From: Linum tenue
Taxonomy: Eukaryota; Streptophyta; Magnoliopsida; Malpighiales; Linaceae
DNA length: 64,000 bases
Reading direction: 5' to 3'
NCBI GenBank assembly: GCA_946122785.1
Contig: CAMGYJ010000011.1
Span: forward strand, 16,058,001-16,122,000
This document shows positions 30,952 to 42,948 of this stretch, piece by piece; the first letter of the stretch is position 1, and each line of letters begins with the position of its first letter. The notes beneath the pieces are model-generated. The model made no database searches. It was not told the origin of the DNA and saw only the letters and a list, made by a program, of their open reading frames with translations. Position numbers and translations under genes: made by a program.

Positions 30952-33572
30952 TTTCTGTCTACTTCCATACCTTCACTTCAATAGTTCAATGCTAACTTAA
31001 GCTAGAAACTCTTACAAACAAAAAAAAACCTTAATTACGCACGAAATTAAAGCGTGGATCATCCGGACGGCCTTTGGGTCACCTCTCAGATCACATTGAT
31101 AATATCATATTTGATGTTAATTATAGGGCGTAATTAATGATCATAAAAACATTTTATGCCGTGAACGTTTAAAACATGCAGAATTTTGCAGCGATATATG
31201 CGATGGTGTGCCTGTCCACGTAAGCTGTAGGTAATGGTCATTTGTGGATGTGTTAGAAACTAATCCTATCGTTTTGATTTAATTCCTTTCCAATATATAC
31301 TGTTACCCCCTAAAGTTAAAAACACATGGAAAACTCATTTAGTCAAAAGTTCATGTTTACCTAGTGATCCCACTAATTAAACCGTTGTTTTCAAGTTTTG
31401 ACCATAATGCTTTCTGTTATTAATTAATTACATAAATTACTTCCATAGACTCAATAGGCAGAAAAATAATATAAATTAATCAGATTCCTTAAAAACCGTC
31501 CACGATTGTACACATGGGTAAAAGAAAGGCCATAGTATACCAAGAAAGTTACACATTATAACCTAAAATATATCAGTCTTCAAATACATTTTGGAGAAGT
31601 AAGTTTCACCATATTCTTTTCATCTTATTTCCTCCCGAATTTTTAAAAATATACATACGATTAAGTAAAATAATAGAAAGCAATGAAAAAATCATAGAAT
31701 AATACGATTTTTTTTTTTGCGAATAATAAATTTTCCTTTTAACTTTATTTCTGTTTTGGCCTTCTAGCTAGCTGTTTCTCAATCATAACTTAATTCGATC
31801 GAGTTGGGTGTGATTCCTTGGAGCCTATACTCATTTTCATTTCTGGAATCTCACAACTCAACCAGAAGAAGGAATGGGACCTCATATTTGCTGGCCAGCC
31901 TTCTAGAAGAAGGGAACCGTCGACTGATTTGCTTGCTGGCCTTCTAGAAGAACGCGGCGGACATATATGTCAAGGGTTTTTGAAGTGGGAGCCAAGCTCA
32001 ATCAATTGACAGATCGTGCATGGGCCATGCTTGATCGCCAACCGTTATATTATTCCAACTTCAACTGCGTGGCTGTCTGGCTTGGCCAATTAATTTAACT
32101 TTTGGGCTGTCTCTTCATGGTTGTTAATCGTTATTTGTGGTTCGGCACCCCAAAGTCTCGCCACTAGAAACTTTTGTCACCAGCGGACAAAGCTTCTTGT
32201 TCCACGGTGCAACTAGCAATGGCGATGGGCAGATTCGGAATGGGGAAAAAAACAAACTCTGCCCTACGTAAGTAAAGTTGTCAGAGTATTAACCTTTATA
32301 TTTGAAATTATTTAACATTTTTATTTTATTGATTTGAGTCAATTATTTCATAGGAAGAAAATCCGTGATCCGAAAGAGTGCTTTACTCTCTAGATGTCCA
32401 GTTAACTGTTGTGCCTCAACGCATTTCGATTGAGGAGAACCGGCTAGCTTTGGGTTTGAAAGCAAATGCTTCCTTAGTGACAATAATAGATATCTCATAT
32501 CCGAAAATTGGCAGTTCGCCTCGTCGATTCCTCTAAAACACATCAGAGCCATCGTTAACCATTGGTTGCTAACTCGTGCAAATTTCAGCAACCACTTGCT
32601 CGGATTCTACATATTTTATCATTTTGAATTAAAAGTTTTTTTTTGGTGGAATAGTCATTTTCGTGAGAAGATTACAAACTAAATGGTTAATTTGAGGTTA
32701 GTGTGAAGGCATATGTTCGTCATAAAGCGTCTATACTGTAAAATCTATTTTTGATTGAATGAGTCCTATTTCTGAATATTCAAATCTATACTCGTTTGAT
32801 ACTGATATGTGAAGGCTTTGCATCCCTATTTTCATATCGTGGTTTTCGGATATCCATGATAAAATACTTGCCTCTTATATTCAACATACTATATCCAAAA
32901 TTCAACATGTAGATATTTAATTGTAACATTAAACGGACCAAATAAATCATGAAATCAACAAAAATACAATCATTTTAATACGAATTTAACACATGCAATC
33001 CTAAAATAATTCATTAATCCATAAGAAAAAGTACAATATTATTGGATTCTAACACTATTTCTAAATACTATTGTTAATGGATAGAAAGAAGTGAAGGAGT
33101 TAAGGGGAATTGGAGGGAAAGAAGATAAGATTTTGGTTTGGGTTGCCACTCAATTATACTTTAATTATTTTATTTTAATTTTTTGAATTACCAACTTTAA
33201 TTGACATTTTGCTATTTGATCTCTATATTTTTTATATATAAAGAAACTCTTGGTGGAGGTTGGGGTATGAGTATGGGTTAGAAAGGCTAAAATTTTACTC
33301 GCTCCATCTCGATCAAAATTTTTGCGGGTATTTCAGATACCTACTCCATACCAAGTCAACGCTGGATTCTCCGTGTTGTCTAGGTCATAAGGGTCTTGTA
33401 CCTGATTGCGGCCTTACGGGTTTTATTTTCACTCCTAACATTTAGTATTTGCAAAAAATATATTTTCATGTTGATTCACTTGTATTCTGACCTATTTTTT
33501 CAAAGACTTTCCATTTATACAGTATCTTAAACAAACGGAGATGAATACAAATTCATGAAAAGGTAAATAATT
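30952..33572. other. AT-rich intergenic sequence
   Basis: No gene is visible in this stretch. At 31888-31952 a short duplication brings two copies of CCTTCTAGAAGAA, each containing a palindromic TTCTAGAA of the heat-shock-element type. The ORFs around 31818, 32343 and 33260 are short and show no motif. Confidence 0.45.
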
Positions 33573-33780
33573 ACAATAACATGCATGAATATAAGTAAAT
33601 TTGCATTAAAAATTGAAATTTTTTGCATAGTATTTTAGTTTTTTTTATACATAAATAGTGGGATATCTCACTAGTCACAATAACATGCATGAATATAAGT
33701 AAATTTGCATTAAAAATTGAAATTTTTTTGCATAGTATTTTAGTTTTTTTATACATAAATAGTGGGATATCTCACTAGTC
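33573..33780 (+). repeat. 104-bp tandem duplication
   Basis: Two adjacent copies start ACAATAACATGCATGAATAT at 33573 and 33677. They are nearly identical, differing mainly in T-run length. They end about 40 bp before the left end of the CACTA element. Confidence 0.88.
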
Positions 33781-34618
33781 ACTAGGAGACATCTACTTTT
33801 ATCTTCATCAGCACTATATCACTACAAAATTTATAAGCATAGGGTACAAACATAGGGGACAATCATTTTATTCCATCTCCGATAATACAATTTTAATTGA
33901 TTTTAGCGACAAACTGATAAAATTGTCTACAATAATTGAGAATTAAATATTTAATTGATTTGGGATTTATCAAGTTGTCTCCAATGGGCTCTAACGCTAA
34001 ATTAAATGAAGAAAGGTTTGGCACTGTTGAGAATCCGCGTCATCTATGCAGATTTTCTTGTTATTGTTTTTTGGGATAAAATTATCCCAAAATTAAGTAA
34101 ATAAATATAGATCCTTTAAAAATGAAATACATTATTTTATAGTATTTTTTAGCGAGAAAGTGAAACGAATCAATTAAGAGAGGTAGAGATAGATTAATTT
34201 GTTACAAAAAAAAGGTAGTTTCACTTTTTTGTTTATCTAACAATCCGCAAGTCATTTACTATGGCCTCATCTTCACTGTGTAATCTTCTATAAGATATCA
34301 ATCATTTATTCCCTTGATATAACATGCAAAACCCTACTCCTATTCCATCATTCCATTTCAGTCGGCCAAATGCCCTCCTCTTTCTAACTTCTTTTTCTTC
34401 TCAATATTGTTGGCCTCACCCTTCTTTACATATTGCAGACGTCGTCCGTTCCTTTTCCTTCTCTCCTTCATGCTCCAAGTTAGCTTCTCTTTCTCATATC
34501 GAGTAGTCATTAGCGTTCCCTTCCTTTGAGCTTACCAAGGTACGAATTCAAATATATTTCGTTAAGTTTTATTTGAATTATAATTTAGTATATTGTAAGT
34601 TTCTATTGTATAAGCTGG

Positions 34619-36046
34619 TGACACGCTAAAACACAACACCTAACAATGGCCAAGTGTAACCAATGAAAGGGACTGCAGTATAGTGGCACAAGTAATAAAT
34701 ATCGAATCCACGGGTCTCTAGAGTTACTATTACTCAGCTTCAGTTCATTATCTAGCAAACTAGATTAAGGATTGATTAACTAAACTACTCTACTAACTAA
34801 ACTAAGTAAAACTACTAATTACAGTTTGGGAACTCACTTAGGTATGATTCCCCCTAGCTCCTCAATTAGGTCCAAGTTGCAATTACCTTTGGTTGATCTA
34901 CTGATGATTAAACTGCGGAAGATCCTAAATTAGCTTGGAATCTCTTAAGCTGACCAAGCCCTCTCAGTCAAACTACCCGGCAGACGACTAGTCTTCACCA
35001 GGATAGAAAGCTGAGGCTATAAACACAGAACTCTACTACTGGAATGAATTCCAGTACAAAGCAGTGAATTGATTGACTCTCGCACAACCAATTCACCACT
35101 ATCAATCAAGGAAGCTCTCTTAACCTAATCAGATTCTATCTATCATAGGTTAAAGCAGAAATCAAGAGAATTTGATCAAGATTCAATTGACTCAATAAAT
35201 CATGCCTCAATCGATTATAATCAAACAATATAGCATCCAAAACTTCATACAAGAAAGATCCTAACACATGGAACTAGGGTTCCTCAAAACCTAAGTGAAG
35301 GGAAGTTACTCCATAGAGAAGAGAGAGACTGCAGAAATCTGATCTAGATCTTCAATCTCCATCTCCAAGCTTGATTCCCGAGCTCCAATGGCGAAGAAAT
35401 CCTCCAAAATAGCTCCAAGAATGTTCCCAAGTCGCTCTCTCTCTCTAGGGTTCGTCCCTTGGGTGTTTGGGAACCAAAACCCAGCTCTCTCTTTCCTTTG
35501 GCTCGAATCTGCCTCAAAGATTCTGGGCGAATTACGGGCTGAATTACGGTCGTAATTCTTCCATGCCCGTATTTTGCCCAAAACACGCGTTTTGGTTATG
35601 TTTCAGCGCACCCAAAGCTCCTCTCGGCAGTGAAATTACGGGCATGGGAGGCCAAATTACGGTCGTAATTCTCCTACCCGTAATTCTTCCTCCTCTCCTG
35701 TTCAAAGCTTCGTTTCTCCCTCGTTCGGACTCCAAATCAGTCGCCGTTTGAACCCAGACGCTCGTAGTCTCATTCTCTTTCTTTTCATAACAAGCTTGCC
35801 TGATTATTTTTCCATAAAGTGAGGTATAAATCCATTCTTCTTCAGGTCATGACCGAGTTTCTTCTCCCTAATCGCCAATTGATCTCTGATTGACTTGAAA
35901 CTTGCGTCTATGATTCACTTTATGTGCTAGGGCCTGAAATGTGACAAAGGAACACAACCTAGCGTAAAATAGGCCAAAGAAGCGATAATGCAAGCTTAAA
36001 CGATCAAGAAACAAAGGGGAAAACATGTGCAAATATCGAGTCATCA
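34619..36046 (-). repeat. Solo LTR of the same family, TSD GCTGG
   Basis: Read on the minus strand, it starts TGATGACTCGATATTTGCAC and ends GTTTTAGCGTGTCA, matching the LTRs at 4450 and 7011 over most of its 1428 bp. GCTGG at 34614-34618 is repeated at 36047-36051, a perfect 5-bp duplication. With no internal sequence left, it formed by LTR-LTR recombination. A block at about 35520-35690 is unlike the other LTRs and carries ATTACGGTCGTAAT palindromes. Confidence 0.93.
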
Positions 36047-36261
36047 GCTGGTGAATTTGTTGTTTGGTATATGTTAAATATATCTTTTTCAAGCTTCTGA
36101 CTCTTTTTTTTTTTATCTCTCGAACTATCAATTGGTGATGGCGGTGATGTAGGCACGACATAAGGAAAAGAGAGAGCAAGTGAAGCGATGGTGATTAGCC
36201 ACCGGAGGTCTAGCACTCTTGTTAGCTAGTTTTTTTTTTTATGGAAATCTGTAGGAATATA

Positions 36262-39200
36262 TTAATCAGGTGTAGCGGTTACATTGTCCGACTCTATCTG
36301 ATCAACTAGAAACATCGGTGGTCTATCAAACCAAATCATACTCTCGTTCCATCTCGTCTCCGAATGGCACATAATGTGCGCAGCCTTGTTACCTTCTCTT
36401 GGTGAGAATTGCCAGCTCCCCTGTCCCATTTCGCCTAGGAGCTTCCGAATGTTCCTGCATATAATCCCAACTTCAGTATGGATACTTCCCGCTGCCGCGA
36501 GCTTGGATGTCAGCGTTTGGCAGTCTGTTTCCAAGATCACATTCGTCAACTGAGCTTGGGCAGCGACCTGTAATCCGAATTCCGCGGCCAGGGCTTCAGC
36601 CATCTCCGTCTCCCACATTCCAGGAAGCTTTTTTGCAGCGGCTAGGATGAACTTCCCCTCCGCATCCCGAATAACAGCACCAAGACCAATACCCCCTGTT
36701 GGAAAGATCCCCGCATCTGTGTTTAACTTCACAAAACCATACCTTGGTTTCTTCCAGCACTTCACCCCAGCGGGTTCGATTAGCCTTTCTTCTTCCCCCT
36801 GCTGCGTTCGGTACTCCTCAATGAAGGCCTTTGCACGAGGCACAATCGCACTCTCCTCCATTTTTTGGCCATTGAACAGTTGGGCGTTCCTTTCCCGCCA
36901 TATAAGCCAGAGAAGGACACACCAATCTTCCACCTCAGCAGTCGGTTTCGTCTCCAACACCTTCTTAAACCAGGAATAGCTACACTCGGACTGACGGGAT
37001 TCAAAGCAGCTTGCCAGAGCCGACCCTCTCCACAGTCTAGAGGACCACGCGGAGTCCCCGAAAATGTGGGCTTGAGTCTCACGATCATCACAAAAAGGGC
37101 ATGTCTCCCCATCTTGTACTTTTTCCACTTATATGATCTCCTGTAGGCAAAATGTCTCTCAAGAAACGCCAAAGGAAGTGCTTAATTTTTGGTGGAATTT
37201 TTAGCCCCCACCCCTTCCACACTTCCGCCCCTCCGAACTGCACGATCGACTCCCTTGCTTTGAATTGCTCTAACCAGTAACGATACCCGTCACGGACAGT
37301 GTATTCGCCTGAGTTGCTTCCCCTCCAGATCAGCCTATCCTTTTCCTCAATATCTCGGAGAGGAATTTGCCGGATTACTTCAGCTATCTCTGTCGGAAAG
37401 CAGCCCTCCAGAACTGCCTCATCCCACCTGTCCGATTCCGTCGAAATTAGCTCGCGGACGCTGGCGTCAAGGGAGCCCCATAGGAGCAGACTCCACAAAA
37501 GATACAGGCTCGGTGGGTAACCATCTATCCCCCCAAATGCGGATTGAAGCTCCATTGCCTACTCTCCACCGAAGACCATCGTTTAAGAAAGCTTGAGCTC
37601 CCATTAAGCTCCGCCAGATGAAGCTGGGACGGTAGCCCTCTGAAGCGTCCAGGATAGAGGTGTTTTTATGATACTTAGCACACAATATCCGCCCAATCAG
37701 CGAGTCGGGCCTTTCATACAATCGCCATAGCTGCTTTGCGAGCATTGCCGTGTTGAAACCCTGCATATCCCGGAAACCAAGGCCTCCTTCCTCCTTTGCA
37801 CATATCATCTCCTCTCTTCTTAGCCAATGCACTCGCCTTTCCACTCCTCGTTGACCCCAATAAAAATTACCAATGAGTTTGTGAATTTCCTCCACCACAA
37901 GAGTAGGAATCCGAAATACCGACATAGCATAGGTGAACTGTGCTTGTGCCACCGATTTTATCAGTACTTCTCGACCCGCCACTGATAGCGATCTTTCCTT
38001 CCAGCTCTTAAGTTTCTTTCGAAGTCTCTCCAGGATACCCTGGAAAATATCTTTCTTCGAACGTCCCACTACAGTCGGTAGCCCCAAGTATTTGTCATGC
38101 TTTTCCACCAGCTTCATTCCCAGTTCGCCACTGATCATCAAACGTAGGTGCATCTTCACATTTCCACTGAAAGAGACTTCAGATTTTTGGAAACTAACCT
38201 GTTGACCAGACTCTCTCTCATAAGCTCCCAAAATTTCCTTCAAGGTGCTCGCCTCCTTGACAGTCGCTTTTCCAAAGAAAACGCTATCATCGGCAAAGAA
38301 GAGATGAGTAATTAATGGTGCCCCTCTTGCCGGGGAGAAGCCGTGAAACTTTCCTTCAGCAACAGCCTTTTTTGTAAACGCGGAAAGGCCCTCTGCGCAC
38401 AGAAGAAAAAGGTACTGGGATAAAGGATCCCCCTGCCTCAATCCTCTTTCTGGGGTAAAACTCTGTGACTGATGCCCATTAACCAAGACTGAGTAGGACA
38501 CCGTCCGAACACACATCATAATCCATAGTATCCACTGTTCCGCAAAACCCATTTTCCGCATAATTCCTTCAAGGAACCACCACTCCACCGATCGTATGCT
38601 TTTGCCATGTCGATTTTAGCTGCAAAATAACCTCCCTTGCTAGTCTTCCCAATTTTCTTCATCGAGTGGAAGCATTCGAAGGCAGCCATGACGTTATCCG
38701 TTATGAATCGTCCCGGCACAAAAGCACTTTGTTCCTCTGTAACCACCGAATCCAACACCTCTTTCAGGCGGTTCGCAAGCACCTTTGCTACTAATTTATA
38801 TAGCACATTGCACAGGCTAATAGGTCGGAACTCTTTAGGGGATTCAGGATTCTTAATTTTGGGGATCAAAGCAATAAGAGTATGATTGAGCTGCTTGGGC
38901 ATAATCCCTTGGTCCAGAATGTTCAGAACTGTCCCCACTACATCGTCACCAATAATGTGCCAGTACCGCTGATAGAAAAGTACGGACATGCCATCCGCTC
39001 CTGGTGCTTTTCTTTTTCCCATCTGCTTAAGAGCTACAACCGCCTCTTCTCGGCAGAACGGGCGGGTAAGGGAGACATTTTGCTCCGCAGATATGGATGG
39101 TGCAATCGCGTCCAACACCGGGGTTGAGTCTGGTACTGCCCTGCATGAAAAAGGGACAAGAAATAATTAACCATGCAACCTGGATCTGCTCATTTCCCAC

Positions 39201-40359
39201 GTGTAAGATCCCTCCCTCATCCTTCAGCTTTCGAATAGTATTCCTCCTCCTGCGAGCTGAAGCTTTTTTATGGAAGAAATTAGTATTATTATCACCCTTC
39301 CTCAGCCAATCAACTCGTGATCGCTGCTGCCAATAAATTTCTTCATTGTCTTCTACCTCCAACAGTTCCGACTCAAGTTGCTTCAGTTGAAAGACAACCT
39401 GTTCCATTTTTTTACCCCGCTCCAGCGAGCGGATCGCCCTCCTAATGCGCTCCTTCTGTTTCCGGAAGTTTGGGAAAGCCGAGAGGCTCCAAGCATTTAG
39501 CTCATCCCTACAGGCGTTTATCTTTGCGATTGTATCACCCGGAGGCCCTCGGTTCCACGCTGCTGTTATCACATCGGGGCATTGCTCATGCTTCACCCAT
39601 TGGGATTCAAACCTGAACATCCAGCCCCACTTCGGGTCTTCATCATCCTCGCTGTTCGTATCACAAACAATCGGGCGATGATCCGACTTCATCTTGTCTA
39701 AGTGCTTCACTCTCGCCTTTGGAAAAGACTCACACCATTCTTTGGAGGCAAGGAATCTATCAAGTCGTTCTTCGATGAAACCTCCTGCAGAGCGGTTGTT
39801 CACCCAGGTAAACTTGTACCCTTGAAATCCCAAATCATTGAGGCCCGTGTCAAAAAGACACTCTCTGAAAGCTGCCATATCAGCTGTACGAGCTTCACGA
39901 CCACCCTCCTTTTCTTCGTTAGTTAAGATTTGGTTGAAATCCCCCCCGCACAGCCAAGGTCCATCCCATTGCTGAGAGAGGGTTCTCAGAAGCTCCCAAG
40001 TTCTATGCTTTTCGCTATCTTCTGGCCACCCATATAGACCAGTAAAGCGCCAGTCCACTGAACCCTTCTCTTAGATTTTTGCATCAATGTAATGAAGGTC
40101 CTTTGACATTATTTTTACCTCCAAATCTTCTCGCCACCATAAACTAACTCCCCCGCTCTACCGCCACCCGATCTATCAGTCGGCCAACACTTTCCTCGCT
40201 CGAAACCCAGCTCAAGCTGCGTGGTTTCATTTTCATCTTCCATATGCTTAGTTTCCATCAGGAAAACCATATCTGGGGTGTGTGTCGCAAGAGCGACTTC
40301 AGCGATTTAACTGCTCGCTTGCTCCCCATCCCGCGGCAGTTAAAGCTCAGAATTCTCAT
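36262..40359 (-). pseudogene. LINE E ORF2: endonuclease, RT, RNase H, with stops and frameshifts
   Basis: The frame starts at an ATG at 40359 with an endonuclease-type beginning (ILSFNCRG), but meets a stop near 40073. From 40058 it continues LCGGDFNQILTNEEKEGG, VNNRSAGGFIEERLDRFL and KSDHRPIVCD, so the endonuclease GDFN and SDH boxes are present. The RT parts at 38516-39118 and 37467-38588 hold AKIDMAKAYDRWSG, GLRQGDPLSQYLFLLC and FFADDSVFF. The tail at 36262-37128 contains CPFCDDRETQAHIFGDS and an RNase H domain with VKLNTDAG, ILETDCQTL and REGNKAAHIM. Frame changes near 39120, 38550, 37500 and 37100 break it. Confidence 0.85.
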
Positions 40360-40484
40360 TTATGGCCCGAAGGGGATAGGCTCCCCGCGCCCTTCTGTTT
40401 GCTTGTTGCCTTCCCCGTCACGCCACTTACGACGTTGATCATCACGTTTTCCTTGTCCGACTTTCCTTTCCCGTTTTCTTTTTG

Positions 40485-42068
40485 TTAGGGGTTCTGATTT
40501 GTTGACTTCCCCGACTTTGATCCAGCCTGGGAGGAGACTACTATATTTTTCCGGAGAGTATGCATGCCGGGATTATTTGTCACACTCTTGGTAGTGCTTT
40601 GTTTACCGTTGTCCTCCACACGACCAAAAACAAACTGCTGTATAGGGACCTCGATCAACTCCGTTGCTTCTTTGCTCGACTTACCACTAGAGGATACTTC
40701 CTTTTGTAACTGTGCACCACTATCACCCACCTCCTGGAGTTCTAAGGCTTTTCCGGAGGTCCGCTGGTTCTGTCAGTTGGGAGGAAGCTACTTTGTTATC
40801 AGGGGCACTCAGGTCAGGTGTCGCCTCCTTCTCCATTTCCTCCACCAGGACACTAAATCGAGAACCCCCCTGCCCTCCAAGTTGCTGTAGTGGGGCCAGT
40901 TTCTCGGAGGAATCTTGTTTTGGACCCCCATTCTCCCCAGGGGAGTTCTGAGTTTGTTTCTTTGTCTTCCCTCTCGGTTTCACCATCATACACTCGCCAT
41001 ATAAGGGTTCGGGGACCGTGCGGAAACCATCCTTCCCTTTCTCATTAACAGGTGGCGACTCGCTCGCCACATCCTTTTTAAGGGTAGGGCAAGCTTGCTT
41101 TGAGTGACCGTACTTTCCACATTCCGAGCATATCTGATGCAGGCCTTCATACTCAATATAGTAGGTGACCCCCTCAATTTTGTATTTTGAGAGGAGAGGC
41201 TTCGACAGGTCTACCTCGACACATACTCGGGCAAACCGGCCTCTCTCCCCCGTTTGAGTAGCACGGTCAACACGAATAGGTCTGCCTAGTCTCCCCGCTA
41301 TTCGTTCAGCAGCCTCCTTGTTGATAAACTCCGACGGCAGTCCCGGAAGTCTAGCCCACACCATGGTGGTGGCCACCTCCGCGAATCTGGGATTGAAAAT
41401 TTTCCGCCACGGCCGGACGGTCAGATAATATTCACCAATCCGCCATGGGCCCCCCGCAGCTGCTTGCTCGTAATCAAACTGACTCAAAAATCGAACTGCA
41501 TAGTATCCATACGTGAGGCTCGAGATTTGGATCACCCCACATTTTGCCCATAGGGACTCGAGCCGCCGGGAAACCACTGGGAAAGGAAACGAGCGTCCAA
41601 GCACCTTAACAATAAGAGCTGATCGCCACTGACGCCTCCACTGATTCTTTTCCGATGCTTTGAACGGGATCGTAGGGCATCGAGGGTCATCATCCTCCGG
41701 GACCTCATCATCCTTGTCATCCTCGCGCATAGCCTCTGCCACATCCTCAGAATCGGAATCAGCCACATACCATTCCTCCTGCACCATATTCTTCCCGAAA
41801 AGCTTTTTTGATGCCCCCGCCCATGGTGATGTCGTGGGTGGGACTTCTTTGGTCTGCTTGCTTCCACTACTCCCATCATCTGTGAGCATCTCGTCTGAAT
41901 CAAACAAAGGTTATCACTCATCGGTTTTGCACGCTTCTTTGTAGGTTGCGTATCACGGTCACGCCTGTTGTTTGGGACAGGGAACACATTCGGCGGGCAA
42001 CAGGATTGAGTGCTTCCGTCGGGAGGCTTCGCCCCAGGGGGGATATCCCCCGGCCCCGCGTACGTCAT
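40485..42068 (-). pseudogene. LINE E ORF1: DUF4283 and zinc knuckle, frameshifted
   Basis: The N-terminus is in the frame from 42068 (MTYAGPGDIPPGAKPPDGST), then a shift near 41900 moves to the frame from 41907. This second frame carries the DUF4283 domain (SALIVKVLGRSFPFPVVSRR to VDLSKPLLSKYK) and a perfect CX2CX4HX4C knuckle (CSECGKYGHSKQAC) at about residues 258-271 of that frame. Another shift near 40730 leads into the frame that ends at 40485. The order and content match an L1 ORF1 RNA-binding protein. It cannot be translated in one piece. Confidence 0.82.
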
Positions 42069-42154
42069 GGAGAGCCACAGCTGCGGCGAGGGCAGAGTGT
42101 AACCGGTAGCGCTAGGAGTTGGGTCGCCGCTCCGAAGAAGTCGCAGCTAGTTTT

Positions 42155-42948
42155 CATTGTCGTAGTTTTGTGTTTATGTTTGTCCAATTTGTTTTTCTTT
42201 TTCATTATGTGTATGGTTTATGCATTTTCCATATTGTACTTTATTTATGTAAGGGTACATTTTTTACTCCAGAAATGAATGATAATTAAATTGCTACCTC
42301 AGTCTTTCAATTAAAAATATTCCAAAGATTGGAATACTCATTGCCAACATTGAAGCCCACGAGCTACATCAACTTGTTGTCTACAAAATTTTCGTAGGAG
42401 ATGACTTGTTGTCCAAAAAATAGTTGTTAAGAGACTACCGACTGTCTCGAAAAAATACCACTAAGGAACAACTTGTTATTTCAAAAGATAGTTCTTTATG
42501 AACGACTTGTCGTCTCGAAAGCACTGCATTAGGGATGACCATGTGTCTTTAAATATAGCTTTTAGCAACGCGTAATGTCTCGAAAACCCATCATAAGGGA
42601 GGACTTATTGTCTCCAAAATACTTCATAGGGAACGACTTACTGTCCATAACACAATTCACAGGAGACGACTTATGGTCTCCAAAAACACTGCATAGGGGA
42701 CTACATACTGTCCTAAAATTATAGAAAAAAGAAAATAAATTAATTAGAATTTTTGGAGTTTTGGAGACGACTATGTGATCCTAATATTGGGGACGACTTT
42801 CATTTTTTGTTCCCAAAAGAATAGAGGACGGAACCTATAGGCACCACCCGTGGGGACGAAATTTGTCGTCTCCTAAAGATTTGGAGACGAAAAACCCATG
42901 TTTAGGAGACAACATTTTTCGTCTCCAAAACTCACCAATTTTGTAGTG
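42155..42948. repeat. CACTA subterminal repeats
   Basis: About ten degenerate units with wording like GGGGACGACTTGTTGTCTCC followed by AAAA and a TGCATAGG-like part recur roughly every 45-60 bp from about 42350 to 42930. Such arrays are the transposase-binding regions of CACTA elements. Confidence 0.65.

Larger units (their letters stand above)
36230..42144 (-). mobile_element. LINE E, near full-length L1-type element, broken
   Basis: This minus-strand LINE has its poly(A) as a T run at 36230-36240 and extends to 42144. AGCTAG plus T residues flanks both ends (36224 and 42145, about 10 bp), a likely target duplication. It contains a complete but mutated ORF1 and ORF2 and a 5' leader of only about 75 bp. 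It lies inside the CACTA element and inserted after it. Its family differs from LINE B. Confidence 0.88.
33820..42948. mobile_element. CACTA element carrying a solo LTR and LINE E
   Basis: The left end CACTACAAAATT at 33820 is matched by AATTTTGTAGTG ending at 42948, a 12-bp perfect terminal inverted repeat. Both sides are flanked by TAT (33817-33819 and 42949-42951), the 3-bp duplication expected of CACTA elements. Subterminal sequences on both sides share GTTGTCTCC/GGAGACGAC-type motifs. Without the nested solo LTR and LINE E, only about 1.8 kb of CACTA sequence remains and no transposase is seen, so it is non-autonomous. A pyrimidine-rich stretch with a 60-codon frame at 34324-34506 may be captured host sequence. 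Confidence 0.82.

Noticed and set aside
42350..42930. A minisatellite made of GACGACTTGTTGTCTCC units
   Set aside because: The units are degenerate and lie directly inside a CACTA terminus, so they are subterminal repeats.
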